Part shown: one piece after another, positions 45,884 to 55,955 of the stretch
Layout of the letters: every line of letters starts with the position of its first letter
How positions within the stretch are numbered: position 1 is the stretch's first letter
Position numbers and translations under genes: made by a program
NCBI GenBank assembly: GCA_002377695.1
Contig: DFQH01000007.1
Coordinates: forward strand, 336,343-400,342
Reading direction: 5' to 3'
Length of the DNA: 64,000 nt
From: Citromicrobium sp. UBA3494
Lineage (GTDB): Bacteria; Pseudomonadota; Alphaproteobacteria; Sphingomonadales; Sphingomonadaceae
Notes under the pieces: generated by a model
What the model was told of the DNA's origin: nothing
Seen by the model: the letters and a program-made list of their open reading frames with translations, nothing else
Databases searched by the model: none

Positions 45884-47197
45884 CTAATCGAAATGCGCGC
45901 TCGGCAGGTGTTCTTCCGCATGCAGTTTGCGCGCCGCCCAACTGGTCAGCAGGCATAGCGCGACGCTGGCTAGCACCTGTTCCGCAATCGCAAGACCGAT
46001 ATAGGTCATCGCCATTGCCAGTACTGCACCGCCAACCATGAAGGTGGAACTGATCATGTTGGTGGCCGCGATGGTGCGCGATGCCTTGTCGCCCGAAACG
46101 CGTGTGGTGAGAAAGGCGTAAAGGGGCACCACGAAAATCCCGCCCGCAATCGATATGAACAGCAACACCGCAAGCAGGACCCAGGCCAGCGGATACGCGA
46201 GGAATTGCGGGACGGTGAGGAAAGAGCCCTCCAGATCGGCAGGCCACTGGCGCACGAAAAGATAGAACAGCACGATGAAGAAACCCATTCCGACGACACT
46301 GGCCGGGGCGTAGCGCGCCGAAACCTCTCCCTTGAGCAGCTGGTTGATGATGACCGACCCGATGGCAATGCCGATGGAGAACATCACGATGAACAGCGTG
46401 GCCACTTCCTTGCTGGCATGAATGACGTTCTTGGCCAGCGGCGGAAACTGGATGAACAGGATCGCGCCCACCATCCAGAAAACGCTGATCGAAATGATGG
46501 CGAGATAGATGACGCGGTCCTTCTTCGCCGATCGCACCAACGCAAGCGAAGAGCGGGCGATGTTCCAGTCGATGGGCTCGACCTCGCCCAGGGCCGGGGC
46601 CGCAGGGATGTTTCGACTGCTTGCGTAACCGACCAGTGCCGTCGCCAGAATCAGCACGATCGCCGCTTCGACCGGGATCCAGCCGGCGATGATCGTCCCC
46701 AGCAGGATTGCGAGATAGGTACCCGCTTCCACCAGCCCCGTGCCGGCCAGCACTTCCCCCTTTCGAAGATGCTGCGGCAGGATCGCGTATTTGATGGGGC
46801 CCAGAAAGGTCGACTGCACCCCGGCGAGAAACAGCGCCAACAGCATGAGCGGAATGGCAAGCGTGTTTACCAGCAACCCCTTCCACGCGAGGAACAGGCC
46901 GATCGTACCAAGGCTCATCAGGCCGATTTCGCACAGCTTGACGGTGCGGATGATCTTCGCCTTGTCGCGCATGTCCGCCAATTGTCCGGCGATGGCGGAG
47001 AGGAGAATGAAGGGCGCTATGAAGAGGGCCGACGCGACCGCGCTGAAGGCCGTTTCCGCGTCAGGATCGCTGTAGATCGCGTAAACCACGAAAAGCACCA
47101 TCGCGGTCTTGTAGAGATTGTCGTTGAAGGCGTTGAGAAGCTGGGTGCAAAACAGCGGCAGGAATCGCCGCCGTCGCAGCAGTCTCAACGTGGTCAT
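45884..47197 (-). CDS. MFS transporter, lysophospholipid transporter LplT-like
   Basis: A 437-residue major facilitator with about twelve helices. The N-terminus FLPLFCTQLLNAFNDNLYKTAMV and the segment QSTFLGPIKYAILPQHL are characteristic of the LplT (lysophospholipid flippase) group. In many bacteria LplT is fused to or followed by the acyltransferase/acyl-ACP synthetase Aas; none is present here. The start MTTLRLLRRRRF at 47197 was chosen over the codon 18 bp upstream. Substrate assignment is by family only. Confidence 0.82.
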   Translation of the reverse strand: MTTLRLLRRRRFLPLFCTQLLNAFNDNLYKTAMVLFVVYAIYSDPDAETAFSAVASALFIAPFILLSAIAGQLADMRDKAKIIRTVKLCEIGLMSLGTIGLFLAWKGLLVNTLAIPLMLLALFLAGVQSTFLGPIKYAILPQHLRKGEVLAGTGLVEAGTYLAILLGTIIAGWIPVEAAIVLILATALVGYASSRNIPAAPALGEVEPIDWNIARSSLALVRSAKKDRVIYLAIISISVFWMVGAILFIQFPPLAKNVIHASKEVATLFIVMFSIGIAIGSVIINQLLKGEVSARYAPASVVGMGFFIVLFYLFVRQWPADLEGSFLTVPQFLAYPLAWVLLAVLLFISIAGGIFVVPLYAFLTTRVSGDKASRTIAATNMISSTFMVGGAVLAMAMTYIGLAIAEQVLASVALCLLTSWAARKLHAEEHLPSAHFD

Positions 47198-47324
47198 ACA
47201 ATCACTCCGGTGCACGCAGGTGCGCGCGAATTTTCATCCCGTTAAAGCAGCCTGCCTTTCCACGCAAAGGGCGAGGTGGCTCTTTTTATCGGACCCCAGG
47301 TCGGTTAAGCGCATTCAGTATCCA

Positions 47325-47894
47325 ATGCTTACGCTTCCCAACCTCCTCACGCTCTCGCGAATCTTTGCCGTGCCACTGCTGGTGCTGTTCCTGTGGTGGC
47401 CCGAATGGCAGCTGGGTTACGCGCTGGGGCTGGCATTATACTGCGCGGCCGCGATCACCGATTATTTCGACGGCATGCTGGCGCGTTCGAAGGGCACGGT
47501 TTCGAAACTCGGCCAGTTTCTCGACCCCATCGCGGACAAGATCATGGTGGCCGCCGTCATCCTGATCCTGACCGCCAAGGGCGGGCTTACCGGCCCGATC
47601 GTAGGCGATGCCCATGTGATTGCGGGCCTCATCATCCTTATGCGCGAGATTATCGTGTCGGGGCTGCGCGAATTCCTGGGCGGTATCCAGATATCGGTCC
47701 CCGTCAGTCGCCTCGCCAAATGGAAGACGACCCTGCAGATGATCGCGCTGGGCGTGCTGATTCTCTCCGGTGCCCTGCCGGAAATCGAACCGATCCGCTG
47801 GATCGGCCTCGTTTCGCTATGGCTCGCGGCGATCCTTACCTGCATCACCGGCTACGGTTACCTGCGGGTGGGCCTGAAGCACATGGATACCTGA
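47325..47894 (+). CDS. pgsA: CDP-diacylglycerol--glycerol-3-phosphate phosphatidyltransferase
   Basis: Makes phosphatidylglycerol phosphate from CDP-diacylglycerol, the product of CdsA encoded at 18491. The CDP-alcohol phosphotransferase signature DYFDGMLARSKGTVSKLGQF ... DPIADK is complete (D-G-x2-A-R-x8-G-x3-D-x3-D). The 189-residue protein has about five helices and begins MLTLPNLLTLSRI. The ATG at 47325 fits the family. Confidence 0.95.
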   Translation: MLTLPNLLTLSRIFAVPLLVLFLWWPEWQLGYALGLALYCAAAITDYFDGMLARSKGTVSKLGQFLDPIADKIMVAAVILILTAKGGLTGPIVGDAHVIAGLIILMREIIVSGLREFLGGIQISVPVSRLAKWKTTLQMIALGVLILSGALPEIEPIRWIGLVSLWLAAILTCITGYGYLRVGLKHMDT

Positions 47895-47902
47895 TCCGCA
47901 GG

Positions 47903-47926
47903 GCCACGGGCCCCCGAATCCGTGGC
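47903..47926 (+). terminator. weak terminator-like hairpin after pgsA
   Basis: GCCACGG (47903-47909) and CCGTGGC (47920-47926) form a 7-bp stem with a 10-nt loop, followed by GATTTC, not a clear T-run. Placement 9 bp after the pgsA stop suggests a terminator or mRNA end. Confidence 0.4.
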
Positions 47927-48037
47927 GATTTCGCTGATCGGATCTTGTGCGACTATTTATGTCGCTGATTTCCCAACAGATGAAATATTCCGGCGCTCTT
48001 TAGCTCGGAATAAAGATTCGCCTGCTTAAAGGACGTC

Positions 48038-49192
48038 ATGGCGACGATAGCGGCAGACGGATCGGGTGAATACGGCCAGGGTATCCTGCACCGAATAGGT
48101 ATTCGGGGCGCAGGCCTGCGGTCACCGATCGAAGAGGATAATACCGCATCGACGGTATCCAGCCGTTCGCTGACGCGCGCCCGTCGCCGCCAGCTCAAAC
48201 AGATCCGCGCTTTCATGCAGTCCCATGATCTCGACGTCACGCCGCTGACCTTGCGGATAGCTTATGAGGCGTGCTCCGGCACCAATCCCGGCCTTGTCCG
48301 CAGTATCGACGATCGGCGTGCGCGCGGATTGCCGATCACCCTCGAATGGCTGGAAGCGGCGACCGGAGGCGATGCCAGCGATGGGGGGCAGGCGGTCAGC
48401 AAACTTGCCGACAGGCTGGAACACGGCATCGACGAACTGTCCCGCGCGACGAGCACGGTGCGGCGGGTCACTTCGCAATATGGCGACGAGCTGGAGCGGC
48501 AGGTCGACGATCTTGCGGGGACGCAGGGCACGGAGGAGGTTATCGCGGGCCTTGCGGATTTCGCCAAGGCAATGCTGGCCCGCTCGCGCCAGACCGAAGA
48601 GGAACTGCGCGCCAGCGAGCGCGAAACCGCACTTCTGCGTGAAAATCTGGATCGGGCACGCCGCGATGCGGAGGTGGACTACCTGACCGGGCTGCCCAAT
48701 CGCCGCGCGTTCGAGAAGGTCCTGCAGGAAAGTTACGAGAAAGCGCTTGCCGAAGGGCAGCCGCTAAGCGTGGCATTCTGCGACCTCGACCATTTCAAGG
48801 CCATCAACGATACGCACGGCCACGAGGCCGGCGATCGCATTCTGAAGGTCGTTGCCGAAACGCTCACCTCTGCCTGCCGTGGCGATTGCTTCATCGCGCG
48901 CCATGGGGGCGAGGAGTTCGTCATGCTGTGTCGCGGAGTCACTCCGGCCGAGGCCTTTGCGCGGATCGAGGCTGCACGCGAAGAGCTCGCGCAGCGCCGG
49001 ATGATCAACCGGCGGACCGACAAGCCTTTCGGGATCGTGACATTCTCCGCTGGCATCGCTGATGTCGCACGCTACACCGACCCGCGCGAGGCGCTGGCCG
49101 CTGCCGACGAGGCGCTCTATCAGGCGAAGGAGGGCGGCCGTAACCAGATCCGGCTGGCGGGCGATCCCGGGGGCTCTCAGCAGGCTTCGTAA
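48038..49192 (+). CDS. soluble diguanylate cyclase (GGDEF)
   Basis: A 384-residue protein. The N-terminal 210 residues are helical and match no domain I recognise; a coiled-coil stretch (about 125-205) leads into the GGDEF domain (about 210-375), with DYLTGLPNRRAF, DLDHFKAINDTHGH and the active site HGGEEF. The inhibitory I-site is degenerate (R-G-D-C in place of RxxD). No transmembrane segment is visible, so it is probably cytoplasmic. It is the second c-di-GMP gene in the window. Confidence 0.93.
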   Translation: MATIAADGSGEYGQGILHRIGIRGAGLRSPIEEDNTASTVSSRSLTRARRRQLKQIRAFMQSHDLDVTPLTLRIAYEACSGTNPGLVRSIDDRRARGLPITLEWLEAATGGDASDGGQAVSKLADRLEHGIDELSRATSTVRRVTSQYGDELERQVDDLAGTQGTEEVIAGLADFAKAMLARSRQTEEELRASERETALLRENLDRARRDAEVDYLTGLPNRRAFEKVLQESYEKALAEGQPLSVAFCDLDHFKAINDTHGHEAGDRILKVVAETLTSACRGDCFIARHGGEEFVMLCRGVTPAEAFARIEAAREELAQRRMINRRTDKPFGIVTFSAGIADVARYTDPREALAAADEALYQAKEGGRNQIRLAGDPGGSQQAS

Positions 49193-49204
49193 GCGCTGCT
49201 CGCC

Positions 49205-50176
49205 TCAGAGCACAGCGTTGAGCGCCGCCCGGAAATCCTGCCGGGTGCGCTTCAGCACGCGCGCATTGCGTCGTGTCGATCCGCCGACCGCCTCGCGCGC
49301 CTCGACCGTGAGGCCCAGATCCGCGATCAGTGCGTGAATCTCGTCACGGCTGGACGCCTGCGGCCGGATCATGTCCGGGATCAGATCGAGATCGAGATGG
49401 GTGAGGCCGAACTGGAAAAGCTCGCGGAAGGCGACACGCTCGCTCAATCCCTGCGCAATCCGGAAATCGTGACTGATCGAGAGACGCTCCAGCGCATCAT
49501 CGATCCTGCCTATATGCCGTTTTTCCGCCGCCCGAACGCGGTTCTTCACCACGATCCACTCGATCAGCCCCATCTTGCGGGCAAGCTTTTCCTCGCGCAG
49601 TTCCGAAACCGTCTGGCCGAAACAGCCCGCCCTTTCTGGCACGCCGTTGACGGGGTTTAGCCGCCCCAGCAGTTCGAGATCGAGAAACGATGCATTGATC
49701 GGGGTGATCAGCGTGTCTGCAAGCGCGACGACCCGCCTGAAGATCGGCGAATCCGCGCCTGCAGCGTCGAAGATCACGAAATCCGCGTCGGGCCCCAACC
49801 TGTTGATCGTCTGGTAGAGGGCCGCCATGCTCGGGTAATCCAGCACCGAATAATGGGGCGAAGGTAGTGCAATGCCCAGATTGCATGCCGTCCCCTGGCG
49901 ATAGCTCAACCCGCGTTCAAGCGTGCGCTGACGTCGATCCAGATCGATTGCCACGACCTTCTGGCCGGCATGGGCCAGCGCGACGGCGATATGAAACGCA
50001 AGGGTCGATTTGCCCACGCCGCCTTTTTCATTGGCGAATGTGATGACGTGGGGAGCCAGTCTGGGGCGGGGGGCAATATCGCCCAAGACCTTGCCCGGTG
50101 CTTCCCCATCGAACCGGGAACGATCGGACGTTATGGCATCCGCGTCGCTATCGGTGCGCTTCCACATTGCCGTCAT
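49205..50176 (-). CDS. mipZ: division plane positioning ATPase MipZ
   Basis: ParA/MinD-family ATPase that forms a bipolar gradient inhibiting FtsZ away from midcell in alphaproteobacteria. The deviant Walker A EKGGVGKST is at about residues 50-58, followed by VVAIDLDRRQRTLERGL, a MipZ hallmark. ADTLITPINASFLDLELLG and FSERV-like FRELFQFGLTHLDL also match MipZ, not ParA. Convergent with the diguanylate cyclase gene. ParB, its pole-marking partner, is not in the window. Confidence 0.92.
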   Translation of the reverse strand: MTAMWKRTDSDADAITSDRSRFDGEAPGKVLGDIAPRPRLAPHVITFANEKGGVGKSTLAFHIAVALAHAGQKVVAIDLDRRQRTLERGLSYRQGTACNLGIALPSPHYSVLDYPSMAALYQTINRLGPDADFVIFDAAGADSPIFRRVVALADTLITPINASFLDLELLGRLNPVNGVPERAGCFGQTVSELREEKLARKMGLIEWIVVKNRVRAAEKRHIGRIDDALERLSISHDFRIAQGLSERVAFRELFQFGLTHLDLDLIPDMIRPQASSRDEIHALIADLGLTVEAREAVGGSTRRNARVLKRTRQDFRAALNAVL

Positions 50177-50339
50177 GCCTTACATTCACCCCAGTGATTG
50201 CAACTATTTAAAAGTATTATATTCGAAGCGTGGCGTGATTGCCCTTGGTGTTAAGTTGCGAAACGGCCCCATCCTTCGATGGAGCGATCATGTGCCATAA
50301 ATCGACGGCGTCTGTCTCTAATTTTTCGAATTTTTTGTT

Positions 50340-51260
50340 TCAGGCGTCGCGGCGTATCTGCGCCTGACCGGCACGCAATTCGTCAGCGAGCAGAAGGAAG
50401 TCTGCTTCGCGAGGGGAATTTTTGCGCCATATCAGTGCGATATCCCGGGTCGCCGCCGGCGCGTCGAGCGGGCGCGCGATAACTCTCGTCCCTTTCAGAA
50501 TACCGGCCTCCAGCGCCATTTCGGGCAGCATGGTAACGCCCAGCCCGTTATCGACCATCTGCACCAGTGTGTGCAGACTGGTGCCGATCATGCTGGTGGC
50601 GGCGCGCAGTTCGGGCCGGTTGCAGGCGGCCAGAGCGTGCTCTTTCAGGCAGTGCCCGTCCTCCAGCAGCAACAACCGGCCGTCCTCGATCGTCTCCGGC
50701 CGGATTTCCTCGGGCAGATCGCGCGGTTCGTCGCCGGGATAGGCGACGAAGAAGCGGTCCTTCCCGATCAGGGCCTGTTCGACTTCGCCGGTGGCGAAGG
50801 GCAGGGCAAGCAGCACGCAGTCCACCCGCCCGTGGTGCAGCGATTCGACCGCATCGCTGCTGGTTTCCTCGCGCAGGAAAAGTTCGAGGTCGGGCCGATC
50901 CTTGCGCAAACGTGGTAGCAGGCGGGGCAGGAGAAAGGGTGCGATCGTCGGGATCACGCTCATGCGCAAAGTACCCGTCAGCGGCTGCCCGGCCGCACGG
51001 ACGAGATCGGACAGGTCTTCGGCCTGCCGAAGAAGCGCATGCGCCTTTTCGACTACCTGGTGGCCCAGCGGCGTGAAGCGGACCACCCGGCGGCTGCGCT
51101 CCACCAGCGTCACGTCGAGCAGGGTCTCCAGCTCGCGAATACCTGCCGAAAGCGTCGATTGCGACACGAAGCTGGCGTTCGCCGCCCGGCCGAAATGACC
51201 ATGTTCGTGCAACGCGACGAGATATTGCAGCTGGCGGATGGTGGGCAGGTAAGTGGACAT
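50340..51260 (-). CDS. oxyR: hydrogen peroxide-sensing LysR regulator OxyR
   Basis: LysR-type activator, 306 residues. The N-terminal winged helix reads QLQYLVALHEHGHFGRAANASF. The sensor cysteines are intact: Cys204 in EDGHCLKEH and Cys213 in AACN, nine residues apart exactly as Cys199/Cys208 in E. coli OxyR. This makes OxyR much more likely than another LysR protein. No katG, ahpC or dps gene lies next to it. About 160 bp of AT-rich non-coding DNA separate it from mipZ. Confidence 0.92.
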   Translation of the reverse strand: MSTYLPTIRQLQYLVALHEHGHFGRAANASFVSQSTLSAGIRELETLLDVTLVERSRRVVRFTPLGHQVVEKAHALLRQAEDLSDLVRAAGQPLTGTLRMSVIPTIAPFLLPRLLPRLRKDRPDLELFLREETSSDAVESLHHGRVDCVLLALPFATGEVEQALIGKDRFFVAYPGDEPRDLPEEIRPETIEDGRLLLLEDGHCLKEHALAACNRPELRAATSMIGTSLHTLVQMVDNGLGVTMLPEMALEAGILKGTRVIARPLDAPAATRDIALIWRKNSPREADFLLLADELRAGQAQIRRDA

Positions 51261-51269
51261 GCCTGGTGC

Positions 51270-52448
51270 CTAGCCTTCCACCTCGTCGTCGATATGGGTC
51301 ATCTTCAGTTTGCCCTGCTCGACCGCGAAGGCGAGTTTGCCTTCGACCAGATCGAGGGCATCGCTGCCGAACACCTCGCGCCGCCAGCCCTGCAGGATCG
51401 GCAGGTCACGCACGCCTGCGGCCAGCTGTTCAAGCTCGTCCGAGCGGGTCAGCAGGCGCGGGGCGACGTCGATTTCGCGTGCGCGGATCTTCAGCAGCAG
51501 CTTGAGAAGATCGGCAACCAGCGCGCCTTCCTTGCCCAGCGGGGCACCGCGGCTGGTGCGTTGAGGCATTTCCGATGCGGGGAGCGGCTCCGCCTCTTCC
51601 AGAACTTCCATCAGCCGGTTGCCGATCTCGTTGTCCTTCCAGGCATTGGAAAGCCCGCGCACCTTGGCGAGGTCGGCCTGCTTCTTGGGCGGGTGGGAGG
51701 CGATGTCGGCCAGCGTCTCGTCGCGCATGATCCGCCCGCGCGGGATATTCTTGTGCTGCGCTTCGCCCTCGCGCCATGCGGCAAGGGCCTTCAGTCGCCC
51801 GAGCACCTGCGGATTTCGGCCCTGTGCCCGAATGCGTTTCCATGATTTGGCAGGATCGATGGCGTAATTCTCGGGATCGGCGAGCTTGTCCATCTCCGCG
51901 TTCAGCCAGGCGCCGCGTTCGGTCTTCATCAGCTTCTTGAGGATCTTCGGGAAGATCTTCGCCAGATAGGTCACATCGCCGATGGCATACTCCAGTTGCC
52001 GGTCGGTCAGCGGGCGGCGGCTCCAGTCCGTGAAGCGCGCACCCTTGTCGATCGTCTTGTCGAGCCAGCTTTCGACCAGATTGGCGTAGCCGATCTGTTC
52101 GGACTGGCTGATCGCCATCATCGCGATCTGCGTATCGAAGATGGGGTGGGGGGTCTTGCCCGTGAGGTTGAAGAAAATCTCCACGTCCTGGCTGCCCGCG
52201 TGGAAGACCTTCAGCACGTCCTCGTTTTCGCACAGCAGATCGAGGAGCGGCTTCAGGTCGATCCCGTCAGCCAGCGGATCGATCGCCGCAGCCTCGTTCT
52301 CATCACCGATCTGGACGAGACAGAGCTCCGGCCAGTAGGTGTTTTCGCGCATGAACTCGGTATCGACGCACACGAAGTCGCCCTTGCCCAGCCTTTCGCA
52401 AAGGTCGGCCAGTGCGTCGGTGGTCGTGATAAGGTCGTGGATTTTCAT
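51270..52448 (-). CDS. rnd: ribonuclease D
   Basis: 3'-5' exoribonuclease (DEDDy) that trims tRNA and other RNA 3' ends. The 392-residue protein starts MKIHDLI; the exonuclease domain shows VDTEFMRE (DxE), FHAGSQDVEIF and YAIGDVTYLAKI (Y-x3-D). Two HRDC-like helical domains follow. The ATG at 52448 fits the family; longer in-frame starts lack support. It lies between oxyR and the divergent aspS. Confidence 0.95.
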   Translation of the reverse strand: MKIHDLITTTDALADLCERLGKGDFVCVDTEFMRENTYWPELCLVQIGDENEAAAIDPLADGIDLKPLLDLLCENEDVLKVFHAGSQDVEIFFNLTGKTPHPIFDTQIAMMAISQSEQIGYANLVESWLDKTIDKGARFTDWSRRPLTDRQLEYAIGDVTYLAKIFPKILKKLMKTERGAWLNAEMDKLADPENYAIDPAKSWKRIRAQGRNPQVLGRLKALAAWREGEAQHKNIPRGRIMRDETLADIASHPPKKQADLAKVRGLSNAWKDNEIGNRLMEVLEEAEPLPASEMPQRTSRGAPLGKEGALVADLLKLLLKIRAREIDVAPRLLTRSDELEQLAAGVRDLPILQGWRREVFGSDALDLVEGKLAFAVEQGKLKMTHIDDEVEG

Positions 52449-52629
52449 ATTTGATCTTTCTTTGCCGGGCGGAGTGCCGCCCTCGGGCCATCGCGGCCCC
52501 TCCAATCGAGCGCGCCCGGCTTGACAAAACCGGGCCATTCGCGTGTTAGCGCGCGCAAGCTTTCAGGGCTTTCGCCGTTCAGCTTCGGCACGCCCCTAGC
52601 GCCTAATCCCCGAACCGGAAAGTTCCACA

Positions 52630-54450
52630 ATGCACGCCTACCGCACCCATACTTGCGCACAGCTTCGCGAAAGCGATGTCGGCGAGACCGTTCGCCTGTC
52701 CGGCTGGGTCCACCGCAAGCGCGACCATGGCGGTGTCCTGTTCATCGACCTGCGCGACCATTACGGCATCACGCAGATCGTGGCGGACGAGGACAGCGAG
52801 GCGCTCGCCCTGCTGGATTCGCTGAAGTCCGAGAGCGTCATCACCATCGACGGCGTGGTGAAGGCACGTTCGCAGGAAACGCGCAACGCCAACCTGCCGA
52901 CCGGCGATATCGAGGTCTTTGCCAAGTCCGCCACAGTTCAGTCGACGGCCGAGGAACTGCCTCTGCCCGTCGCGGGCGAGCAGGAATACCCAGAGGATAT
53001 CCGCCTCAAGTACCGCTTCGTCGACCTTAGGCGCGAGCGGGTTCACAAGAACATCATGCTGCGCAACCGGGTCATCACGAGCCTGCGCCGCCGGATGATC
53101 GACCAGGGCTTCTCCGAATTCCAGACGCCGATCCTCGGTGCGTCGTCGCCCGAAGGCGCGCGCGATTACCTGGTACCCAGCCGCCTGCACCCGGGCCGTT
53201 TCTATGCGCTCCCGCAGGCGCCGCAGATGTTCAAGCAGCTGCTGATGGTTGCCGGGTTCGACCGCTATTTCCAGATCGCGCCGTGCTTCCGCGACGAAGA
53301 CCTGCGCGCCGACCGTAGCCCCGAATTCTACCAGCTCGACTTCGAGATGAGCTTCGTGACGCAGGAAGACGTCTTCCAGGCGATCGAGCCCGTGCTCGCA
53401 GGCGTGTTCGAGGAATTCTCGGGCGGCAAGAGCGTGACGCCTGCGGGCGAATTCCCGCGCATTCCCTATGCCGAAGCGATGCTGAAATACGGCAGCGACA
53501 AGCCCGACCTGCGCAATCCGATCATCATTACCGATGTCACCCATCACTTCGAGAAATCGGGCTTCGGCATCTTCGAGAAGATCGTCGGCGGTGGCGGCAT
53601 CGTGCGGGCCATCCCCGCGCCCGGCACCAACGAGAAGAGCCGCAAGTTCTTCGACGAGATGAACGACTGGGCGCGGCGCGAGGGCTATTCGGGCCTCGGC
53701 TACGTCACCCGCAAGGGCGGCGAGTTCGGCGGGCCGATTGCCAAGAACCATGGGCCCGAAGAAATGGCCAAGCTCTATGACGAGCTGGGCCTGGGCGAAA
53801 ATGACGGCCTGTTCTTCGCGGCTGGCAAGCCCAAGGAAGCCGAGAAGCTGGCGGGTGCCGCACGCACGCGCGTGGGCGAGCAGCTCGAACTGATCGAACA
53901 GGGCTGTTTCAAGTTCTGCTGGATCGTCGATTTCCCGATGTTCGAATACGACGAGGAACTGAAGCGCCTCGATTTCAGCCACAACCCGTTCTCGATGCCG
54001 CAGGGCGAGATGGACGCGCTGGAGATCAGCGATCCGCTCGAAATCAAGGCGTGGCAGTACGACATCGTTTGCAACGGCTACGAGCTTTCGTCCGGCGCGA
54101 TCCGGAACCACCGGCCGGATATCATGTACAAGGCGTTCGAGATCGCCGGCTATACCCGCGAGGATGTCGACGCGAACTTCAGCGGCATGATCGAGGCGTT
54201 CAAGCTGGGCGCGCCGCCGCATGGCGGTTCGGCCCCGGGGATCGACCGGATCGTAATGCTGCTGGCAGACGAGCCCAACATCCGCGAAGTGATCGCCTTC
54301 CCGATGAACCAGCGCGCGCAGGACCTGATGATGGGCGCGCCTTCTGTCGTATCGCCGAAGCAGTTGCGCGAACTGAGCATCCGCACGGTGGAAGAGCCCA
54401 AGCCCGACGCCCCCGAGGCGACCCGGGTTGATCGCGCAGGGGACGCTTGA
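52630..54450 (+). CDS. aspS: aspartyl-tRNA synthetase
   Basis: Class IIb synthetase, 606 residues. The N-terminal OB-fold ([23 protein letters not shown]) binds the anticodon. Class II motifs are motif 2 ([25 protein letters not shown]) and motif 3 ([19 protein letters not shown]); the bacterial GAD insertion lies between. Many alphaproteobacterial AspRS also charge tRNA-Asn, corrected by GatCAB; whether that holds here cannot be read from this gene alone. Confidence 0.98.
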   Translation: MHAYRTHTCAQLRESDVGETVRLSGWVHRKRDHGGVLFIDLRDHYGITQIVADEDSEALALLDSLKSESVITIDGVVKARSQETRNANLPTGDIEVFAKSATVQSTAEELPLPVAGEQEYPEDIRLKYRFVDLRRERVHKNIMLRNRVITSLRRRMIDQGFSEFQTPILGASSPEGARDYLVPSRLHPGRFYALPQAPQMFKQLLMVAGFDRYFQIAPCFRDEDLRADRSPEFYQLDFEMSFVTQEDVFQAIEPVLAGVFEEFSGGKSVTPAGEFPRIPYAEAMLKYGSDKPDLRNPIIITDVTHHFEKSGFGIFEKIVGGGGIVRAIPAPGTNEKSRKFFDEMNDWARREGYSGLGYVTRKGGEFGGPIAKNHGPEEMAKLYDELGLGENDGLFFAAGKPKEAEKLAGAARTRVGEQLELIEQGCFKFCWIVDFPMFEYDEELKRLDFSHNPFSMPQGEMDALEISDPLEIKAWQYDIVCNGYELSSGAIRNHRPDIMYKAFEIAGYTREDVDANFSGMIEAFKLGAPPHGGSAPGIDRIVMLLADEPNIREVIAFPMNQRAQDLMMGAPSVVSPKQLRELSIRTVEEPKPDAPEATRVDRAGDA

Positions 54451-54468
54451 GCGCCCAAGACTGCTGAA

Positions 54469-54486
54469 CGGTCGCTCTGGCGACCG
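54469..54486 (+). terminator. stem-loop after aspS, terminator-like
   Basis: CGGTCGC (54469-54475), a TCTG tetraloop and GCGACCG (54480-54486) form a tight 7-bp hairpin about 20 bp after the aspS stop. There is no T-run, so it may only protect the mRNA end. Confidence 0.35.
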
Positions 54487-54544
54487 CTCATCCTCGCGAC
54501 AGGTTTACCGTGCATGATCTCTGTGAAAACAGGGAGCGACGACG

Positions 54545-55459
54545 ATGCTGAAGTATATCGTGACGGCTGCGATGCTTTTGATTGGCACGAATGCGCTGGC
54601 CGAGACGCTGCGTATAGAGACGATCTATCCGGCCGGAAGCGACGAGGCCGCTGCAATGCGGACTATCGCGATCGATCGCTTTACCGGGCGTGAGGGGCGG
54701 GACTTCGCCAATCGCATCGAGGATCGGCTGGCCGATGCCGCGATCGACGGAGAGCCCCTGTTCACGCTGATCCACCGCTCGCAGGCAGAAAATGCCGATG
54801 CCATCCTCAATGGCGAGGCGTGGGTGCGCGTAACCGAATCCGAGTTTTCCGAGCGGCGCAGGGTGTGCGTGGAAGAAGACAAGGATGGGAAGTGCATCCG
54901 GCGCGAAAAGGTGGACCTCGCGTGTCTGCGGCTCGCCATCGACGTTGGTCCGCGCGCCACGCTGCGCTCGGCCGATGGCACCATCCTGTGGTCGAGCCAG
55001 CTCTCGCGCAACGAAGTGCTGAGCTATTGCCCCGATCACGACGACGAGCCCCTTGTCGCGCCGGTCGTCGACGGCGCACTGGCCTCCGCCGCCGACGATG
55101 TGCGCCGCGCGCTCGCGCCGGTCCAGATTATCGAGGACATTCGGATCATGGAACGCCGCAAGGGCATGGCGCGCGATGTGTCCCGGGCCTTCCGCGATGC
55201 GGTGCGAATGACCAAGCAGGACGAGCGTGCGGCGTGCGATGCCTTTGCTGCGCTGGAACCTGCCCTGGGAAGCCATCCCTCCCTGCTGTTCAATCTGGGG
55301 CTGTGTGCCGAGCAGATCGGCGATTTCGCGACGGCCGAAACCTACTATCGGCAAGCGCTGGTGGACAAGACCTCCGACGATGAGGCTCAGACCGGGCTCC
55401 ACCGCGTCGACCAGAGCCTTGTGGCCGAACGCCAGCTGGAACGGCGCGAGAGCTATTAG
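54545..55459 (+). CDS. secreted protein with C-terminal TPR, function unknown
   Basis: A 304-residue protein with a signal peptide (MLKYIVTAAMLLIGTNALA). The mature N-terminal part (residues 20-185) contains a Cys pair in RRVCVEEDKDGKC followed by DLACL. It resembles the periplasmic CsgG/LpoB-type fold in its strand pattern (SDEAAAMRTIAIDRFTGREG onward); this likeness is tentative. The C-terminal part has one or two TPR-like repeats (LLFNLGLCAEQIGDFATAETYYRQAL). A GGGAGCGACG site precedes the ATG. It is monocistronic between aspS and acpP. Confidence 0.75.
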   Translation: MLKYIVTAAMLLIGTNALAETLRIETIYPAGSDEAAAMRTIAIDRFTGREGRDFANRIEDRLADAAIDGEPLFTLIHRSQAENADAILNGEAWVRVTESEFSERRRVCVEEDKDGKCIRREKVDLACLRLAIDVGPRATLRSADGTILWSSQLSRNEVLSYCPDHDDEPLVAPVVDGALASAADDVRRALAPVQIIEDIRIMERRKGMARDVSRAFRDAVRMTKQDERAACDAFAALEPALGSHPSLLFNLGLCAEQIGDFATAETYYRQALVDKTSDDEAQTGLHRVDQSLVAERQLERRESY

Positions 55460-55624
55460 GCGACCCTCAGCTGGTGCAGCGGGCCAGGGCAAGGCGGCTC
55501 GGCCCGGTCCAGATGCTCGACAGGCTTTGTGAAACTGCGCGCTCTACCCCCCTTGCGCGGGATCAACCGCTTGGATAGGGCGTTGAGCGATTAGCAACAG
55601 CAAGATGTCGAGAGGGCATAGGGA

Positions 55625-55861
55625 ATGAGCGATACTGCCGACCGCGTACAGAAGATTGTCGTCGAACACCTGGGCGTGGAAGCCGACAAGGTAACGCAGG
55701 ACGCCAGCTTCATCGACGATCTGGGCGCGGACAGCCTCGACATCGTCGAGCTGGTGATGGCCTTCGAAGAAGAATTTGGCGTGGAGATCCCCGACGATGC
55801 GGCTGAGAAGATCAGCACCGTCGGCGATGCCACCAAGTATATCGAAGAGCACAAGGGCTAA
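55625..55861 (+). CDS. acpP: acyl carrier protein
   Basis: Carrier of growing acyl chains in fatty acid synthesis. The 78-residue acidic protein has the phosphopantetheine attachment serine in [20 protein letters not shown]. It is followed by fabF 94 bp downstream, the conserved acpP-fabF pair. Confidence 0.98.
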   Translation: MSDTADRVQKIVVEHLGVEADKVTQDASFIDDLGADSLDIVELVMAFEEEFGVEIPDDAAEKISTVGDATKYIEEHKG

Positions 55862-55955
55862 GCCCGATCTGCTCTGGCGGCGACGCTATGTCGCCCGATC
55901 TTACAGGCCCGACCCGGACAGCGGGCCGGGCCTGATTTCGTTTATGGAGAAGTGA

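Noticed and set aside
50177..50339. Terminator between mipZ and oxyR
   Set aside because: The AT-rich stretch near 50320 has only a weak AATT palindrome; no stable stem was found.
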